Below are positions 27,902-36,988 of a DNA stretch of 64,000 nucleotides, in pieces. The first letter of the stretch is position 1; every line of letters starts with the position of its first letter. The position numbers and the translations under genes were made by a program. The notes below the pieces were generated by a model. The model had not been told where the DNA came from. It was given only the letters and a program-made list of their open reading frames with translations, and searched no databases. The stretch comes from Candidatus Enterococcus huntleyi (GTDB lineage: Bacteria > Bacillota > Bacilli > Lactobacillales > Enterococcaceae). The stretch spans positions 208,238-272,237 of the forward strand of contig NZ_MAEJ01000001.1 in NCBI RefSeq assembly GCF_009933175.1, read 5' to 3'.

Positions 27902-30571
27902 ATGAATAAAAAGATAGAAAAGCTATTAAATAATCAGGGAGATAATTATATTTTTCCTTTTTTCTGGCAACATGGGGAAGATGAAGAGACACTTCGCAAG
28001 TACATGGATGTTATCGAAAAGAGTAATATTAAAGCAGTCTGTGTTGAAAGTCGCCCTCACCCAGATTTTGTGGGTGAAAGGTGGTGGCGTGACTTAGATA
28101 TTATTTTAGATGAGGCGCGCAGAAGAAAGATGAAAGTCTGGATACTAGATGATAGTCATTTTCCAACTGGATTCGCTAATGGTGCTATGAAAGAACAACC
28201 GCAAGAGTTATGCCGGCAAAGTATTGCTTGTCAAAAAATAGATGTCCATGCGGGCGATATTTATACGCGTACAAAAGAAGAATTGCAACATCCAAGAGAA
28301 TTTGAACCAAATATGATTGAACAGCATGTGCTGCCTAAAGAGCAACGGCAGTTTGACGATGATCGCTTGTTGGGAATAATCGCACGGAAAAAAGATAGCA
28401 ATGGATTATATAGTCGCGAAAATCAGCTAGATTTGTCTTCTTTGATGAAAGAAGACAAAATAGAATGGGCTGTTCCAGAAGGTGAATGGCGTATTTATTT
28501 AATACATCTTTCGCGAAATCTAGGCTATCATCGTGAGTATATTAATATGATGGATCAGGCGTCATGCAAGGTTCTACTTGATACTGTTTATGAGCCTCAT
28601 TATGAACGGTATCAAGAAGATTTTGGGACAACTATCGCTGGCTTCTTTTCAGATGAACCGGAATTAGGCAATGATCATCTTTATAATTGGGATATGTTGT
28701 TGGGAAATGATATCGATTTGCCATGGAGTGCTGAGCTTGAACACGATTTGCAAAAAAATAGATCAGGTAGTTTAGCTGAAAATTTAATTCTATTGTGGGA
28801 AAATGATTTTTCAAGTCAAGAAAAAGCAAAAATCAGGTACGAATATATGGACAGTGTGACCAATTTAGTCAAAAAGAACTTCTCTATGCAAATAGGTGAT
28901 TGGTGTCGCGAGCGTAACGTTCAATACATCGGCCATTTAATTGAAGACAATAATTTACATGCCAGAACAGGGTCTTCATTAGGGCATTACTTTAGAGGAT
29001 TAGCTGGTCAAGACATGGCAGGCATTGATGATATTGGTGGACAAGTGATGCCACAACAAGAAGATGTTAATGTGACGACTGGTATTTTAGGGAGGCGCGA
29101 TGGTGAATTTTTCCATTATATGTTAGGAAAATTAGGCAGTTCTTTAGCAGCCATTGATCCATTAAAAAAAGGCAGAGCCATGTGTGAAATATTTGGTAAC
29201 TATGGCTGGTCAGAGGGTGTGAGATTAGAAAAATATTTAGTTGATCATTTTCTAGTGAGAGGAATTAACCATTTTGTTCCTCATGCGTTTAGTCCTAAAG
29301 CCTTTCCAGATCCAGATTGCCCCCCACATTTTTATGCCCATGGGCACAATCCACAATATCGTCATTTTGGCGCTCTTATGGCTTATACAAATCGGGTCTG
29401 TGAGTTATTAAATGATGGGACGCATGAAGCTCCTATAGCGATTATTTATCATGGGGAATCTGAGTGGACTGGCGAAACCATGTTCTCGCATAAAGTCGGT
29501 CGGATTTTAGCTGACAATCAAATGGAATATGATATTTTACCTCAAGATGTCTTTAGTGACCAAGCGTTTTATGGGACTACTTTTAATTCTCAAAACTTGA
29601 CAGTGAATCAACAAAACTATCGAGTCGTGGTGGTTCCGTATTCTCAATATGTGACAGCAGAATTTGCAACTGCGATTCCAGAAATGATTCGTCAGAGGAT
29701 TGAAGTATTATTCATCGATGATTATCCTGAAGGAGTAACTAATGAAGAGACGACGCCAGAAATTCTTGATAACATCAAGCAAGCGAAGGTAGTCACACTT
29801 AATAAGTTGCTCGATTACTTACAAGAAATAGATATTGCTACAGTGAAAATTACGCCTAGCGGCGATCGCATCCGTTATCACCATTACACGCATGAAGATG
29901 GAACAAGTATCTATATGTTTGTTAATGAAGGAGAAAAAATCTATCACGGGGAAATAACGACCCAGGAAACGATAAGCGGATATCTCTATGATGCTTGGGA
30001 AAATGAGTGTCAAAAACTTGAACAAACTGAAAATGGATTTAGGTTAGTGATAGAACCTTTGAAAAGTAAGCTAGTTGTTTTTGAGACAAACGGACAGATA
30101 GAAGAGACTCAATTAAGTGAGCCGCTGAAATCAATCGAACCAAATCTTACTTTTGTTCAACCGTGGAAACGTAGCCTAGCAAAAGGTATCGACTATCCTG
30201 CTTTTCAAAAAGCAGAATCCATCAAGTTACCAGATACTCTGAGTCAGAGTCAGCCCTATTTTTCTGGGATTGTGAGATATTCAAATACATTGCTAGTAAA
30301 AGAACAGCCAACAAGTGTGATTTTGGAAGTAACCGAAGCACACGAAGGGGTGGAAGTATTCGTTAATAAACAATCAATGGGCATTCAAATAGTACCACCT
30401 TTCAGGTATGATGTTACGTCAGCGATAATCACTGGTGAAAATGAGATAGCAATTGAGGTTGCTACAACATTAGAAAGAGAGATGTCACAATATCCAGATA
30501 GAAGAGGACAAAAAATAGTAGCCAAGTCAGAGTCTGGTATAACTGGACAGGTGAATGTTTATATGGAATAG
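27902..30571 (+). CDS. Large putative glycoside hydrolase (GH106-like)
   Basis: This 889-residue protein has no signal peptide. The N-terminal part (YIFPFFWQHGEDEETLRKYM, then KVWILDDSHFPTGFANG near residue 80) resembles the first strands of the TIM barrel in GH106-type alpha-L-rhamnosidases and related unclassified hydrolases. GFFSDEPELGN (near residue 250) looks like an active-site acidic loop. A beta-sandwich, jelly-roll-like domain closes the protein (about 750-889). The ATG at 27902 is six bases after AGGAAGGG; the ATG at 27896 is too close to that site. With GH2 and GH1 neighbours it may remove a terminal sugar such as rhamnose from a branched glycoside. Family assignment is by eye. Confidence 0.7.
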   Translation: MNKKIEKLLNNQGDNYIFPFFWQHGEDEETLRKYMDVIEKSNIKAVCVESRPHPDFVGERWWRDLDIILDEARRRKMKVWILDDSHFPTGFANGAMKEQPQELCRQSIACQKIDVHAGDIYTRTKEELQHPREFEPNMIEQHVLPKEQRQFDDDRLLGIIARKKDSNGLYSRENQLDLSSLMKEDKIEWAVPEGEWRIYLIHLSRNLGYHREYINMMDQASCKVLLDTVYEPHYERYQEDFGTTIAGFFSDEPELGNDHLYNWDMLLGNDIDLPWSAELEHDLQKNRSGSLAENLILLWENDFSSQEKAKIRYEYMDSVTNLVKKNFSMQIGDWCRERNVQYIGHLIEDNNLHARTGSSLGHYFRGLAGQDMAGIDDIGGQVMPQQEDVNVTTGILGRRDGEFFHYMLGKLGSSLAAIDPLKKGRAMCEIFGNYGWSEGVRLEKYLVDHFLVRGINHFVPHAFSPKAFPDPDCPPHFYAHGHNPQYRHFGALMAYTNRVCELLNDGTHEAPIAIIYHGESEWTGETMFSHKVGRILADNQMEYDILPQDVFSDQAFYGTTFNSQNLTVNQQNYRVVVVPYSQYVTAEFATAIPEMIRQRIEVLFIDDYPEGVTNEETTPEILDNIKQAKVVTLNKLLDYLQEIDIATVKITPSGDRIRYHHYTHEDGTSIYMFVNEGEKIYHGEITTQETISGYLYDAWENECQKLEQTENGFRLVIEPLKSKLVVFETNGQIEETQLSEPLKSIEPNLTFVQPWKRSLAKGIDYPAFQKAESIKLPDTLSQSQPYFSGIVRYSNTLLVKEQPTSVILEVTEAHEGVEVFVNKQSMGIQIVPPFRYDVTSAIITGENEIAIEVATTLEREMSQYPDRRGQKIVAKSESGITGQVNVYME

Positions 30572-30633
30572 TGTGAATGTGTTAAGAGAAAATATCATTA
30601 GCAGGAAATATCTTTGTTAGAGATGAATACCAT

Positions 30634-30668
30634 AAATAGCCTGATTTCTTCAGTGAATCAGGCTATTT
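30634..30668 (+). terminator. Terminator after the glycoside locus
   Basis: Perfect 13-base arms (AAATAGCCTGATT and complement) surround a nine-base loop. It may work for both the rightward operon and the converging UPF0173 gene. Confidence 0.8.
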
Positions 30669-30800
30669 ACTGTTTGGCCAGTTTTTAAAAATTAGACAAG
30701 TATAGAGCAAATTCGCCACTCAATACATAGTACTGAAAACAAAAAGTCTGCCAAAAGTGACAGACAATCGTTAAAATTTTCCAATATTGTTGGTGATTTC

Positions 30801-31490
30801 CTACGTCAGCGTAATTGATTCATTGTAAGCAAGAACATCCGTTTTAAAGCCCGCTTCAGCAACTTTTTCGGTCCATGCCTTCAGATCAATTTGAATCGCT
30901 GGGAATGTATTGTAATGAATAGGAAGAATGGTTTTGGCGTTCAAATATTTTTCTGCGCGAATCGCATCGTCCATGCCCATGGTAAAATGATCGCCGATGG
31001 GTAAGATGGCGACGTCTAGTGGAAATTCCGCGCCGATTAACTGCATATCACTAAATAGCGCAGTGTCGCCTGCGTGATACACATGATGTTCTTGGTCGTA
31101 AATAACGTAGCCTACAGGGAAACCGCTGTATACCTCCACACCATTTTTATTAATAAAACCTGAACCATGGAAGGCAATAGTCGCTCTCATGGATAGATTC
31201 TTTAGCTGAACAGTGCCGCCAACACCCATCGGAATAAATTGATCATATTCCTCGCCAAGTGCCCGACTCAATTCTGGACTCGCAACGATTGGACACTGAT
31301 TATGCTTAGCAATGGCAACTGCGTCACCCACATGATCATGATGGCCATGAGTTAGAGCAACAAAATCAACGGACAACTCACTATAATTCGTTGTCTGCAA
31401 TGGATTTTGTGATAAAAAAGGATCAATTAAAATTTTTGTATCCTGGCTTTCAATTAACACACAAGAATGACCTAAATAATGGATTTTCAA
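30801..31490 (-). CDS. UPF0173 metallo-beta-lactamase-fold hydrolase
   Basis: This 229-residue cytosolic protein has the metal-binding motif THGHHDHVGD near residue 48, further ligands in HAGDTALFSD (about 140) and a late histidine in ILPIHYNT. Length and motifs fit the UPF0173 family of metal-dependent hydrolases, whose substrate is unknown. AAGAAAGGA lies upstream of the ATG on the minus strand. It has no operon partner; the genes on either side point away or belong to other functions. Confidence 0.9.
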   Translation of the reverse strand: MKIHYLGHSCVLIESQDTKILIDPFLSQNPLQTTNYSELSVDFVALTHGHHDHVGDAVAIAKHNQCPIVASPELSRALGEEYDQFIPMGVGGTVQLKNLSMRATIAFHGSGFINKNGVEVYSGFPVGYVIYDQEHHVYHAGDTALFSDMQLIGAEFPLDVAILPIGDHFTMGMDDAIRAEKYLNAKTILPIHYNTFPAIQIDLKAWTEKVAEAGFKTDVLAYNESITLT

Positions 31491-31934
31491 GCTGTTTCCT
31501 TCTTTCTTAATTCAACTAAATCTTCTAGTATTATAGCACTTTCAATCGTCAGTTACAGTGAAATGCTCGTACGCTTTGCATAGAGCTACCTTGATTTCCT
31601 TCGTTATTCTCTCATAAAATCAATCTATACATAGATTAGTCGCAGAAAGTCACAAATTCGTTGTCACTTGTGATTAATTCTCAAGCAAAATTAAATTGAT
31701 TTTGTTATTAAAAAAATACAATTGAGCTGGCTATTGAAGTGTAGTAAACTAGCAAGGTGAGTGAAATTCTAGAGACTTTTGTGATGAATGTAACGAGTTA
31801 TTTTTAGCAATATTTTAAAGGATATTTTTATTATAATAAGCAGTAAATGGCTGAGACTTGTTGCAAAAATCACAGTAGGATATGGAAGAATTTATTGACT
31901 AATAAGTGTTCACAAAAACTGAGGAGATGTCGAA
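31491..31934. other. Divergent intergenic region between UPF0173 and formate/nitrite transporter genes
   Basis: No gene is visible. AGTCACAA (31648-31655) and TTGTGATT (31668-31675) form an imperfect inverted pair with CACAA-N5-TTGT in between, a possible regulator site. I could not place promoters with confidence. Confidence 0.4.
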
Positions 31935-32696
31935 ATGTTAAATCCAAGCGAAATTTTAGAACAGAGCATTACTATGGGGAGAAAGAAAATTGAGAAGCCT
32001 TTATTGGCAAAATTGATTTTAGGATTTATTGGTGGGGCCATGATTTCATTGGGCTATCTTGCTTATATTCGCGTATCTGCTTCCATTTCAGTCGAGCTGC
32101 CGAGTATAGCTAGCCTGGTTGGTGCAAGTGTTTTTCCGATTGGCTTGATTGTTATTTTATTAGCTGGCGGAGAATTGATTACAGGAAATATGATGGCTGT
32201 CAGCAGTGCTTTTTTCGCTAAAAAAGTTTCTTTTATGGAATTGGTAAGTAACTGGTTGGTGATTACACTAGCTAATGTGGTTGGAGCAATTTTTGTGGCG
32301 TTCTTCTTTGGTCATTTTGTGGGCTTAACCCATTCAGGTGCTTTTCAAGCGCAGGTTATTAGTCTAGCAGAGCATAAAGTTGAAAGTTCATTTCTTCAAG
32401 CATTTGTTTCTGGGATTGGCTGTAACTGGTTCGTTGGTCTAGCTTTGTGGCTGTGTTATGGGGCGAAAGATAGTGCTGGTAAAATATTAGGCATCTGGTT
32501 CCCAGTCATGGTTTTTGTAGCCATTGGTTTTCAGCATAGCGTGGCCAACGCCTTCGTGATCCCTGCCTCAATTTTTGAGGGTGGCAGTACATGGATGGAC
32601 TTCCTTCAAAATTTTGTACCCGTCTATTTAGGTAACATCGTCGGTGGCGGCATCTTTGTTTCAGGCTTTTATTATTTAAGTTATAACCATCATTAA
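31935..32696 (+). CDS. Formate/nitrite transporter family channel
   Basis: This 253-residue protein has six membrane spans and belongs to the FNT family. AGGELITGNMMAVS (about residue 75) and the late NIVGGGIFVSG segment are family patterns. FNT channels carry formate, nitrite or hydrosulfide. The gene stands alone, with no nir or pfl genes nearby, so the anion is unclear. A paralogue beside the nitrite reductase genes (53762) is the better nitrite candidate, which leaves formate as a guess here. TGAGGAGAT precedes the start. Confidence 0.9.
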   Translation: MLNPSEILEQSITMGRKKIEKPLLAKLILGFIGGAMISLGYLAYIRVSASISVELPSIASLVGASVFPIGLIVILLAGGELITGNMMAVSSAFFAKKVSFMELVSNWLVITLANVVGAIFVAFFFGHFVGLTHSGAFQAQVISLAEHKVESSFLQAFVSGIGCNWFVGLALWLCYGAKDSAGKILGIWFPVMVFVAIGFQHSVANAFVIPASIFEGGSTWMDFLQNFVPVYLGNIVGGGIFVSGFYYLSYNHH

Positions 32697-32774
32697 TCGA
32701 TTGCAAATAAATCAGATAAATGAGCTAGCTTAGGAAATTAAAGTAAGCAGTCGTAGCTCTTTATCTAAATTTTT

Positions 32775-32818
32775 AAAGTGTGCCACGAAACTATGTGTTA
32801 GTTTCGGGTGCACTTTTT
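32775..32818 (+). terminator. Terminator after the formate/nitrite transporter
   Basis: AAAGTGTGCC-N1-CGAAACT pairs with AGTTTCG-N1-GTGCACTTT, with one mismatch in the outer part, and ends in TTTTTGTTT. Confidence 0.85.
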
Positions 32819-32932
32819 GTTTACTCGCTATTAATATTCCGCTACACTAAAGATGAGCGGTAGCAAGCATTCTGTTTGTTGCCAATAGCAGAAAAAGGAG
32901 TTCGTAAATCATGTATACTGTCCGAGATAACT

Positions 32933-32995
32933 CCTCGATATAGCTGATTTTGATAGGCACTGTATCGAGGTACGAAAAATCATTTCCTATCAATC
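32933..32995 (+). promoter_or_regulatory. Leader with alternative pairings upstream of the methyltransferase
   Basis: CCTCGATA (32933-32940) pairs with TATCGAGG (32963-32970). TTGATAGG in its loop (32950-32957) can instead pair with CCTATCAA downstream (32986-32993). The two foldings exclude each other in part, as in leader-type switches. Confidence 0.35.
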
Positions 32996-33039
32996 GGTTA
33001 TATCGCCTTTATTTTAAATTATAAATGAGGAGAGATATA

Positions 33040-33798
33040 ATGGACACAAATGAAAAATTAAACAGTTGGAAACAGAGTGAAGAAAATCAAAAAAACTTTC
33101 AAGGGTGGGATTTTTCCTATCTTGAAGGGAAATATGAGATGGCAGAAACACCTTGGGATTATCGGTCGTTTGTCTTACAATATTTGACTGACGAATATCA
33201 GTTATTGGATATGGGAACTGGTGGCGGCGAGCTGCTTCAGTCGTTTGCCCATCCTAAGAATCTAACGGCAGTCACTGAAGGGTGGGTACCGAATTACGAA
33301 TTATTGCGTAAGGAGCTAGCGCCTCAAGGAGTGAACGTCCAATTTGTTGAAGAAGATGACCGCTTAAATTTTCCGGATCAGTCGTTTGATCTAGTCACCA
33401 ATTCTCATGAGTCGTTTTCGATTGAGGAAGTAGCTCGAGTCTTGAAGCCTGGCGGATTTTTTATCACCCAACAAGTCGGTGATTTGAATGGGATACAGCT
33501 ATCTTCCAAACTCATTCCTGGCTTTCAAAAGCTATCGTTCCCGTTGCATTTATCCACTGTTGTAAATGAGTTGAAACAACAGGGATTTCGAATTCTATAT
33601 GCCAATGAAAGCTATCCAACACAGCGCTTTTTTGATATGGACGGTTTGATCTATTATGCGAAAACCATTCCGTGGGAGTTTCCTGATTTTTCTGTCGAAA
33701 CTAACTTTCCAGAACTATTGGCTCTTGAAGAAGAGTTGGAACGACAAGGCTATATTGAAAATCGCGAACATCGGTTTATCGTTGTGGCGCAAAAATAA
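33040..33798 (+). CDS. Class I SAM-dependent methyltransferase
   Basis: This 252-residue protein has motif I (LLDMGTGGGELL, about residue 52) and a later ARVLKPGGFFITQQVG strand, typical of the UbiE/Methyltransf_11 type. The acceptor is not known. The ATG at 33040 is preceded by GAGGAGAG; an in-frame ATG five codons earlier lies before that site. It is a single gene with its own hairpin terminator at 33850. The second half (residues about 155-250) has no motif I recognise. Confidence 0.85.
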   Translation: MDTNEKLNSWKQSEENQKNFQGWDFSYLEGKYEMAETPWDYRSFVLQYLTDEYQLLDMGTGGGELLQSFAHPKNLTAVTEGWVPNYELLRKELAPQGVNVQFVEEDDRLNFPDQSFDLVTNSHESFSIEEVARVLKPGGFFITQQVGDLNGIQLSSKLIPGFQKLSFPLHLSTVVNELKQQGFRILYANESYPTQRFFDMDGLIYYAKTIPWEFPDFSVETNFPELLALEEELERQGYIENREHRFIVVAQK

Positions 33799-33849
33799 GA
33801 AATCTAGTAGCTAGATCCATATTGAAGTAAATAAATCTATCGAAGGAAG

Positions 33850-33894
33850 TCTCTCTTTACGAAGTCAAATTCGGAAAGGGAGATTTTCTCTTTT
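33850..33894 (+). terminator. Terminator after the methyltransferase
   Basis: TCTCTCTTT pairs with AAAGGGAGA around a 16-base loop, followed by TTTTCTCTTTT. Confidence 0.7.
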
Positions 33895-34095
33895 AGATAG
33901 AAGAAATGAGTTTCTTTTCTGCTCCTTTCATTACAAGGAAAGAAGCAGAGTTCGCTACCACAAAAAGCCGCGCTAATTCGTGCGAAAAAAATAGTGGAAA
34001 AGTAAGCACTAAGAGGTGCGTAATTATAATAAATACTATAGAATGAGCGATAGAGATTCTTAGCGATTGAATTTATATAATAACAAATTGATTTT

Positions 34096-34127
34096 ACAGC
34101 AGCCGATGCTTGAAGGCTGTTTTTTTA
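34096..34127 (+). promoter_or_regulatory. Attenuator-like hairpin in front of the drug-efflux-type MFS gene
   Basis: ACAGC/GCTGT or AGCC/GGCT pairings end in seven T residues only three bases before the ribosome binding site (CTGGAGG). A terminator at this position suggests conditional read-through, as known for some antibiotic-resistance leaders. A six-codon frame (34043-34063) lies upstream but lacks a clear ribosome binding site. Confidence 0.5.
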
Positions 34128-34143
34128 CTGGAGGTAAAAATAT

Positions 34144-35337
34144 ATGGGAAATGTGAACAATAAAAATAACAAAAATACGATGATGTACCTGGCAATTTCC
34201 AATTTGTTCTTGGTCTTTTTAGGAGTCGGCTTGGTAATTCCGGTGATTCCTCAGCTGAAAGAGCAGATGCACTTTTCTGGCGCGACGATGGGCATGATGA
34301 TTTCTATCTTTGCGATTGCCCAACTGATTACCTCACCAATTGCGGGTATTTTGTCAGATAAAATAGGACGAAAAAAGATGATTGCAACTGGTATGTTAAT
34401 CTTCTCGCTATCAGAGGTCTTATTTGGCTTAGCACAAACGAAAAATGGTTTCTATGTCTCTCGAGGCCTGGGTGGGATTGCGGCAGCCCTTATTATGCCT
34501 TCGGTTACAGCGTTTGTCGCAGATATGACAACTATTGCGGAGCGACCAAAGGCGATGGGGATGGTTTCCGCTGCCATCAGTGGTGGCTTTATTATTGGGC
34601 CTGGTGTTGGCGGATTTATTGCCTATATGGGTATCCGTGTGCCATTTTATGTAGCTGCCGTCTTAGCGTTCATTGGCTTTGTCCTCACGCTGACGGTATT
34701 GAAAGAACCTGAGAAACGGATTCAAGCAGCAGTTGAAGCGTCTCATAACAAAGGCTCATTTATGGATATTTTGAAGAATCCATTGTTTACTTCGCTGTTT
34801 GTGATTATCCTGATTTCTTCTTTTGGCTTGCAGTCATTTGAATCAATTTATAGTATTATGGCGACGATTAATTTTTCATTTACAACGGGTGAAATTGCCA
34901 TGGTGATTACGATCAGTGGAGTGCTAGCACTGATTTGCCAGCTGTTTTTCTTCGATGCGATTGTCCAAAAAATTGGTGAAATGGGCTTAATTCAACTAAG
35001 CTTCTTCGCCAGTGCTCTATTTATCGCCATCATCGCATTTACCAAGAGCCATCTAGTAGTCATCCTTTCAACATTTATTGTATTTCTAGCTTTCGATTTA
35101 TTTAGGCCTGCCGTAACAACTTATTTATCTAAGAATGCTGGGGAACAGCAAGGTACGATCAATGGCTTGAATTCGACCTTTACCAGCTTTGGTAACATCT
35201 TAGGCCCAATGGCAGCAGGCTATTTATTCGATATTAATCATTTCTATCCTTATTACATCTCAGCCGTGATTTTGTTAGGAACTGGATTTTTATCTCTATT
35301 TTTGAATCGACGAGGGAAACAACTGATTGGAAAATGA
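34144..35337 (+). CDS. MFS efflux transporter (NorA/TetA-like, DHA1)
   Basis: This is a 397-residue transporter with twelve predicted spans. Motif A between spans 2 and 3 is GILSDKIGRKKM, and the span 5 segment SGGFIIGPGVGGFIAYMGIR is the antiporter motif C of drug-exporting MFS families. It probably exports small toxic compounds such as fluoroquinolones, dyes or an unknown native substrate; specificity cannot be read. CTGGAGG precedes the ATG. The hairpin just before it may hold expression low without inducer. A strong terminator follows. Confidence 0.87.
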   Translation: MGNVNNKNNKNTMMYLAISNLFLVFLGVGLVIPVIPQLKEQMHFSGATMGMMISIFAIAQLITSPIAGILSDKIGRKKMIATGMLIFSLSEVLFGLAQTKNGFYVSRGLGGIAAALIMPSVTAFVADMTTIAERPKAMGMVSAAISGGFIIGPGVGGFIAYMGIRVPFYVAAVLAFIGFVLTLTVLKEPEKRIQAAVEASHNKGSFMDILKNPLFTSLFVIILISSFGLQSFESIYSIMATINFSFTTGEIAMVITISGVLALICQLFFFDAIVQKIGEMGLIQLSFFASALFIAIIAFTKSHLVVILSTFIVFLAFDLFRPAVTTYLSKNAGEQQGTINGLNSTFTSFGNILGPMAAGYLFDINHFYPYYISAVILLGTGFLSLFLNRRGKQLIGK

Positions 35338-35347
35338 AAATGATATT

Positions 35348-35388
35348 CTCTAGAAGAATCGAGTTTTTTCTTCTAGAGCTTTTCTTTT
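35348..35388 (+). terminator. Terminator after the MFS efflux gene
   Basis: A perfect 11-base stem (CTCTAGAAGAA and complement, 35348-35378) is followed by CTTTTCTTTT. Confidence 0.85.
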
Positions 35389-35576
35389 ATAAGCCAAGAA
35401 ATCTGCATAAATAAGCAGAAAAAATCGGAAATTTCAGTATTGATTGGGTTTTTTTGAATAATAAGTAAATAGTAAGGTAAATATTATTCATAAAATCCCG
35501 ATTGTTATTTGTAAAACTTTCAGAAATTTGTTATAATTTTCAGAAAATTAGAAACAAGAAAATGGTGGGCGTAAAT

Positions 35577-36836
35577 ATGAAAGTTGTGAAGGGTTGGAAT
35601 CGGTTTTCACTGATTCAGCAAATTATTGTTGGCATTATTATTGGAGCTATTTTAGGAATGGTCGTACCTAGTTGGAGCGCTATCGGGGTTTTAGGGGAAC
35701 TATTTATTGGGGCGTTGAAGGCAATTGCTCCGTTGTTAGTTTTCTTCTTAATTATTGAATCCTTATCGAAGCATAAAAAAGGTACGAAGACCCACATGAA
35801 GACGGTCTTTGTCTTATATATTTTGGCTACGCTAGTCGCAGCCTTTACGGCAGTGCTGGCTTGCTATTTATTTCCTGTGAATTTGGTCTTGCCTGATGCC
35901 TTTACTGGTCAAGAAGCACCTGATGATTTAGCTGGAATCTTGACTGGAATTCTGACAAATGCCGTTTCAAATCCGGTGCGTGCGTTGATGGAGGGAGAAT
36001 ATTTAGCCATCCTCTTCTGGGCTAGTCTGATCGGGTTCAGTTTACGCACAGTTGGTGAGAGCACGAAAAAGATGGTCAGCGATTTGTCCGCCGCCATTTC
36101 TCGAGTCGTTCAGATTATCATCCGATTTGCCCCATTCGGGATTATCGGTTTGGTCTATAATTCGGTCGCAGAAGTCGGTGTCAGCGGTTTGGCCGAGTAC
36201 AGCAAGATTATTTTGCTCGTCGTCGGCACGATGTTAGTGGTCTCATTTATCGTCTACCCTCTGATGGTTTTTGTTATGTTACGTCAGAATCCTTTTCCCT
36301 TGACGATTTATACTATGAAGGAAAGTGGCATTCCGGCCTTCTTTACCCGTAGCTCGGCAGTCAACATTCCCATCAATATGAAGCTCTCTGAGAAGCTAGG
36401 TTTGAATAAAGAATCCTATGCCATTTCGATTCCGTTAGGAGCAACCGCCAATAGCGGGGGCGCGGCAATCACTATTTCTATTATGACTCTTTCGGCAGCC
36501 CATACATTAGGTATGGAAATTCCGTTTACTCTGGCATTTTTACTTTGCTTATTATCAGCTATTTCAGCAACTGGGGTCTCTGGGATTGCTGGAGGAAGCC
36601 TGTTATTAATTCCATTAGCTTGTAGTTTATTCAACATTTCCAATGATATCGCGATGCAAGTGGTGGGTATCGGTTTTGTGATTGGTGTTATCCAAGACTC
36701 AGTTGAGACAGCCGTCAATTCAGCCAGTGACTTACTCTTCACCGCAGTCGCAGAATTTTACGACCTAAAAAAAGCTGGCAAACCCGTCGACGTCAACCAA
36801 CGAGTAAAAGAAGCAATTGCTAGTAAGGATGCATAA
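35577..36836 (+). CDS. sstT: Serine/threonine:sodium symporter SstT
   Basis: This 419-residue dicarboxylate/amino-acid:cation symporter family protein begins MKVVKGWNRFSLIQQIIVGI, as SstT proteins do (414 residues in E. coli). The C-terminal half has the re-entrant segments with NSGGAAITISIMTLSAAHTL. SstT takes up serine and threonine with sodium. The ATG at 35577 gives the conserved start; an ATG at 35562 would add five residues. The GGTGGG before 35577 is a modest ribosome binding site. It is a single gene closed by a strong terminator. Confidence 0.92.
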   Translation: MKVVKGWNRFSLIQQIIVGIIIGAILGMVVPSWSAIGVLGELFIGALKAIAPLLVFFLIIESLSKHKKGTKTHMKTVFVLYILATLVAAFTAVLACYLFPVNLVLPDAFTGQEAPDDLAGILTGILTNAVSNPVRALMEGEYLAILFWASLIGFSLRTVGESTKKMVSDLSAAISRVVQIIIRFAPFGIIGLVYNSVAEVGVSGLAEYSKIILLVVGTMLVVSFIVYPLMVFVMLRQNPFPLTIYTMKESGIPAFFTRSSAVNIPINMKLSEKLGLNKESYAISIPLGATANSGGAAITISIMTLSAAHTLGMEIPFTLAFLLCLLSAISATGVSGIAGGSLLLIPLACSLFNISNDIAMQVVGIGFVIGVIQDSVETAVNSASDLLFTAVAEFYDLKKAGKPVDVNQRVKEAIASKDA

Positions 36837-36945
36837 AGTTAGTCTCGTATTTACCATAGTAAACAATAAATAGAGCTAAGGACCGTTGCTTGTAAATGAT
36901 ACGAGGATCCAGTCCTTAGATTCTTAGCGGACATCCAATAAAAAA

Positions 36946-36988
36946 AACAACGCCCTAATTCTTGTCGGTAAAGAATTAGGGCGTTGTT
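36946..36988 (+). terminator. Terminator after sstT
   Basis: An 18-base perfect stem (AACAACGCCCTAATTCTT and complement) has a seven-base loop. The A tract before and the TTCTTT after allow action on either strand. Confidence 0.9.

Noticed and set aside
31648-31675. FNR/CRP-like inverted repeat upstream of the lone FNT gene
   Set aside because: The arms match imperfectly and do not fit the TTGAT-N4-ATCAA form; kept only as a remark in the intergenic entry.
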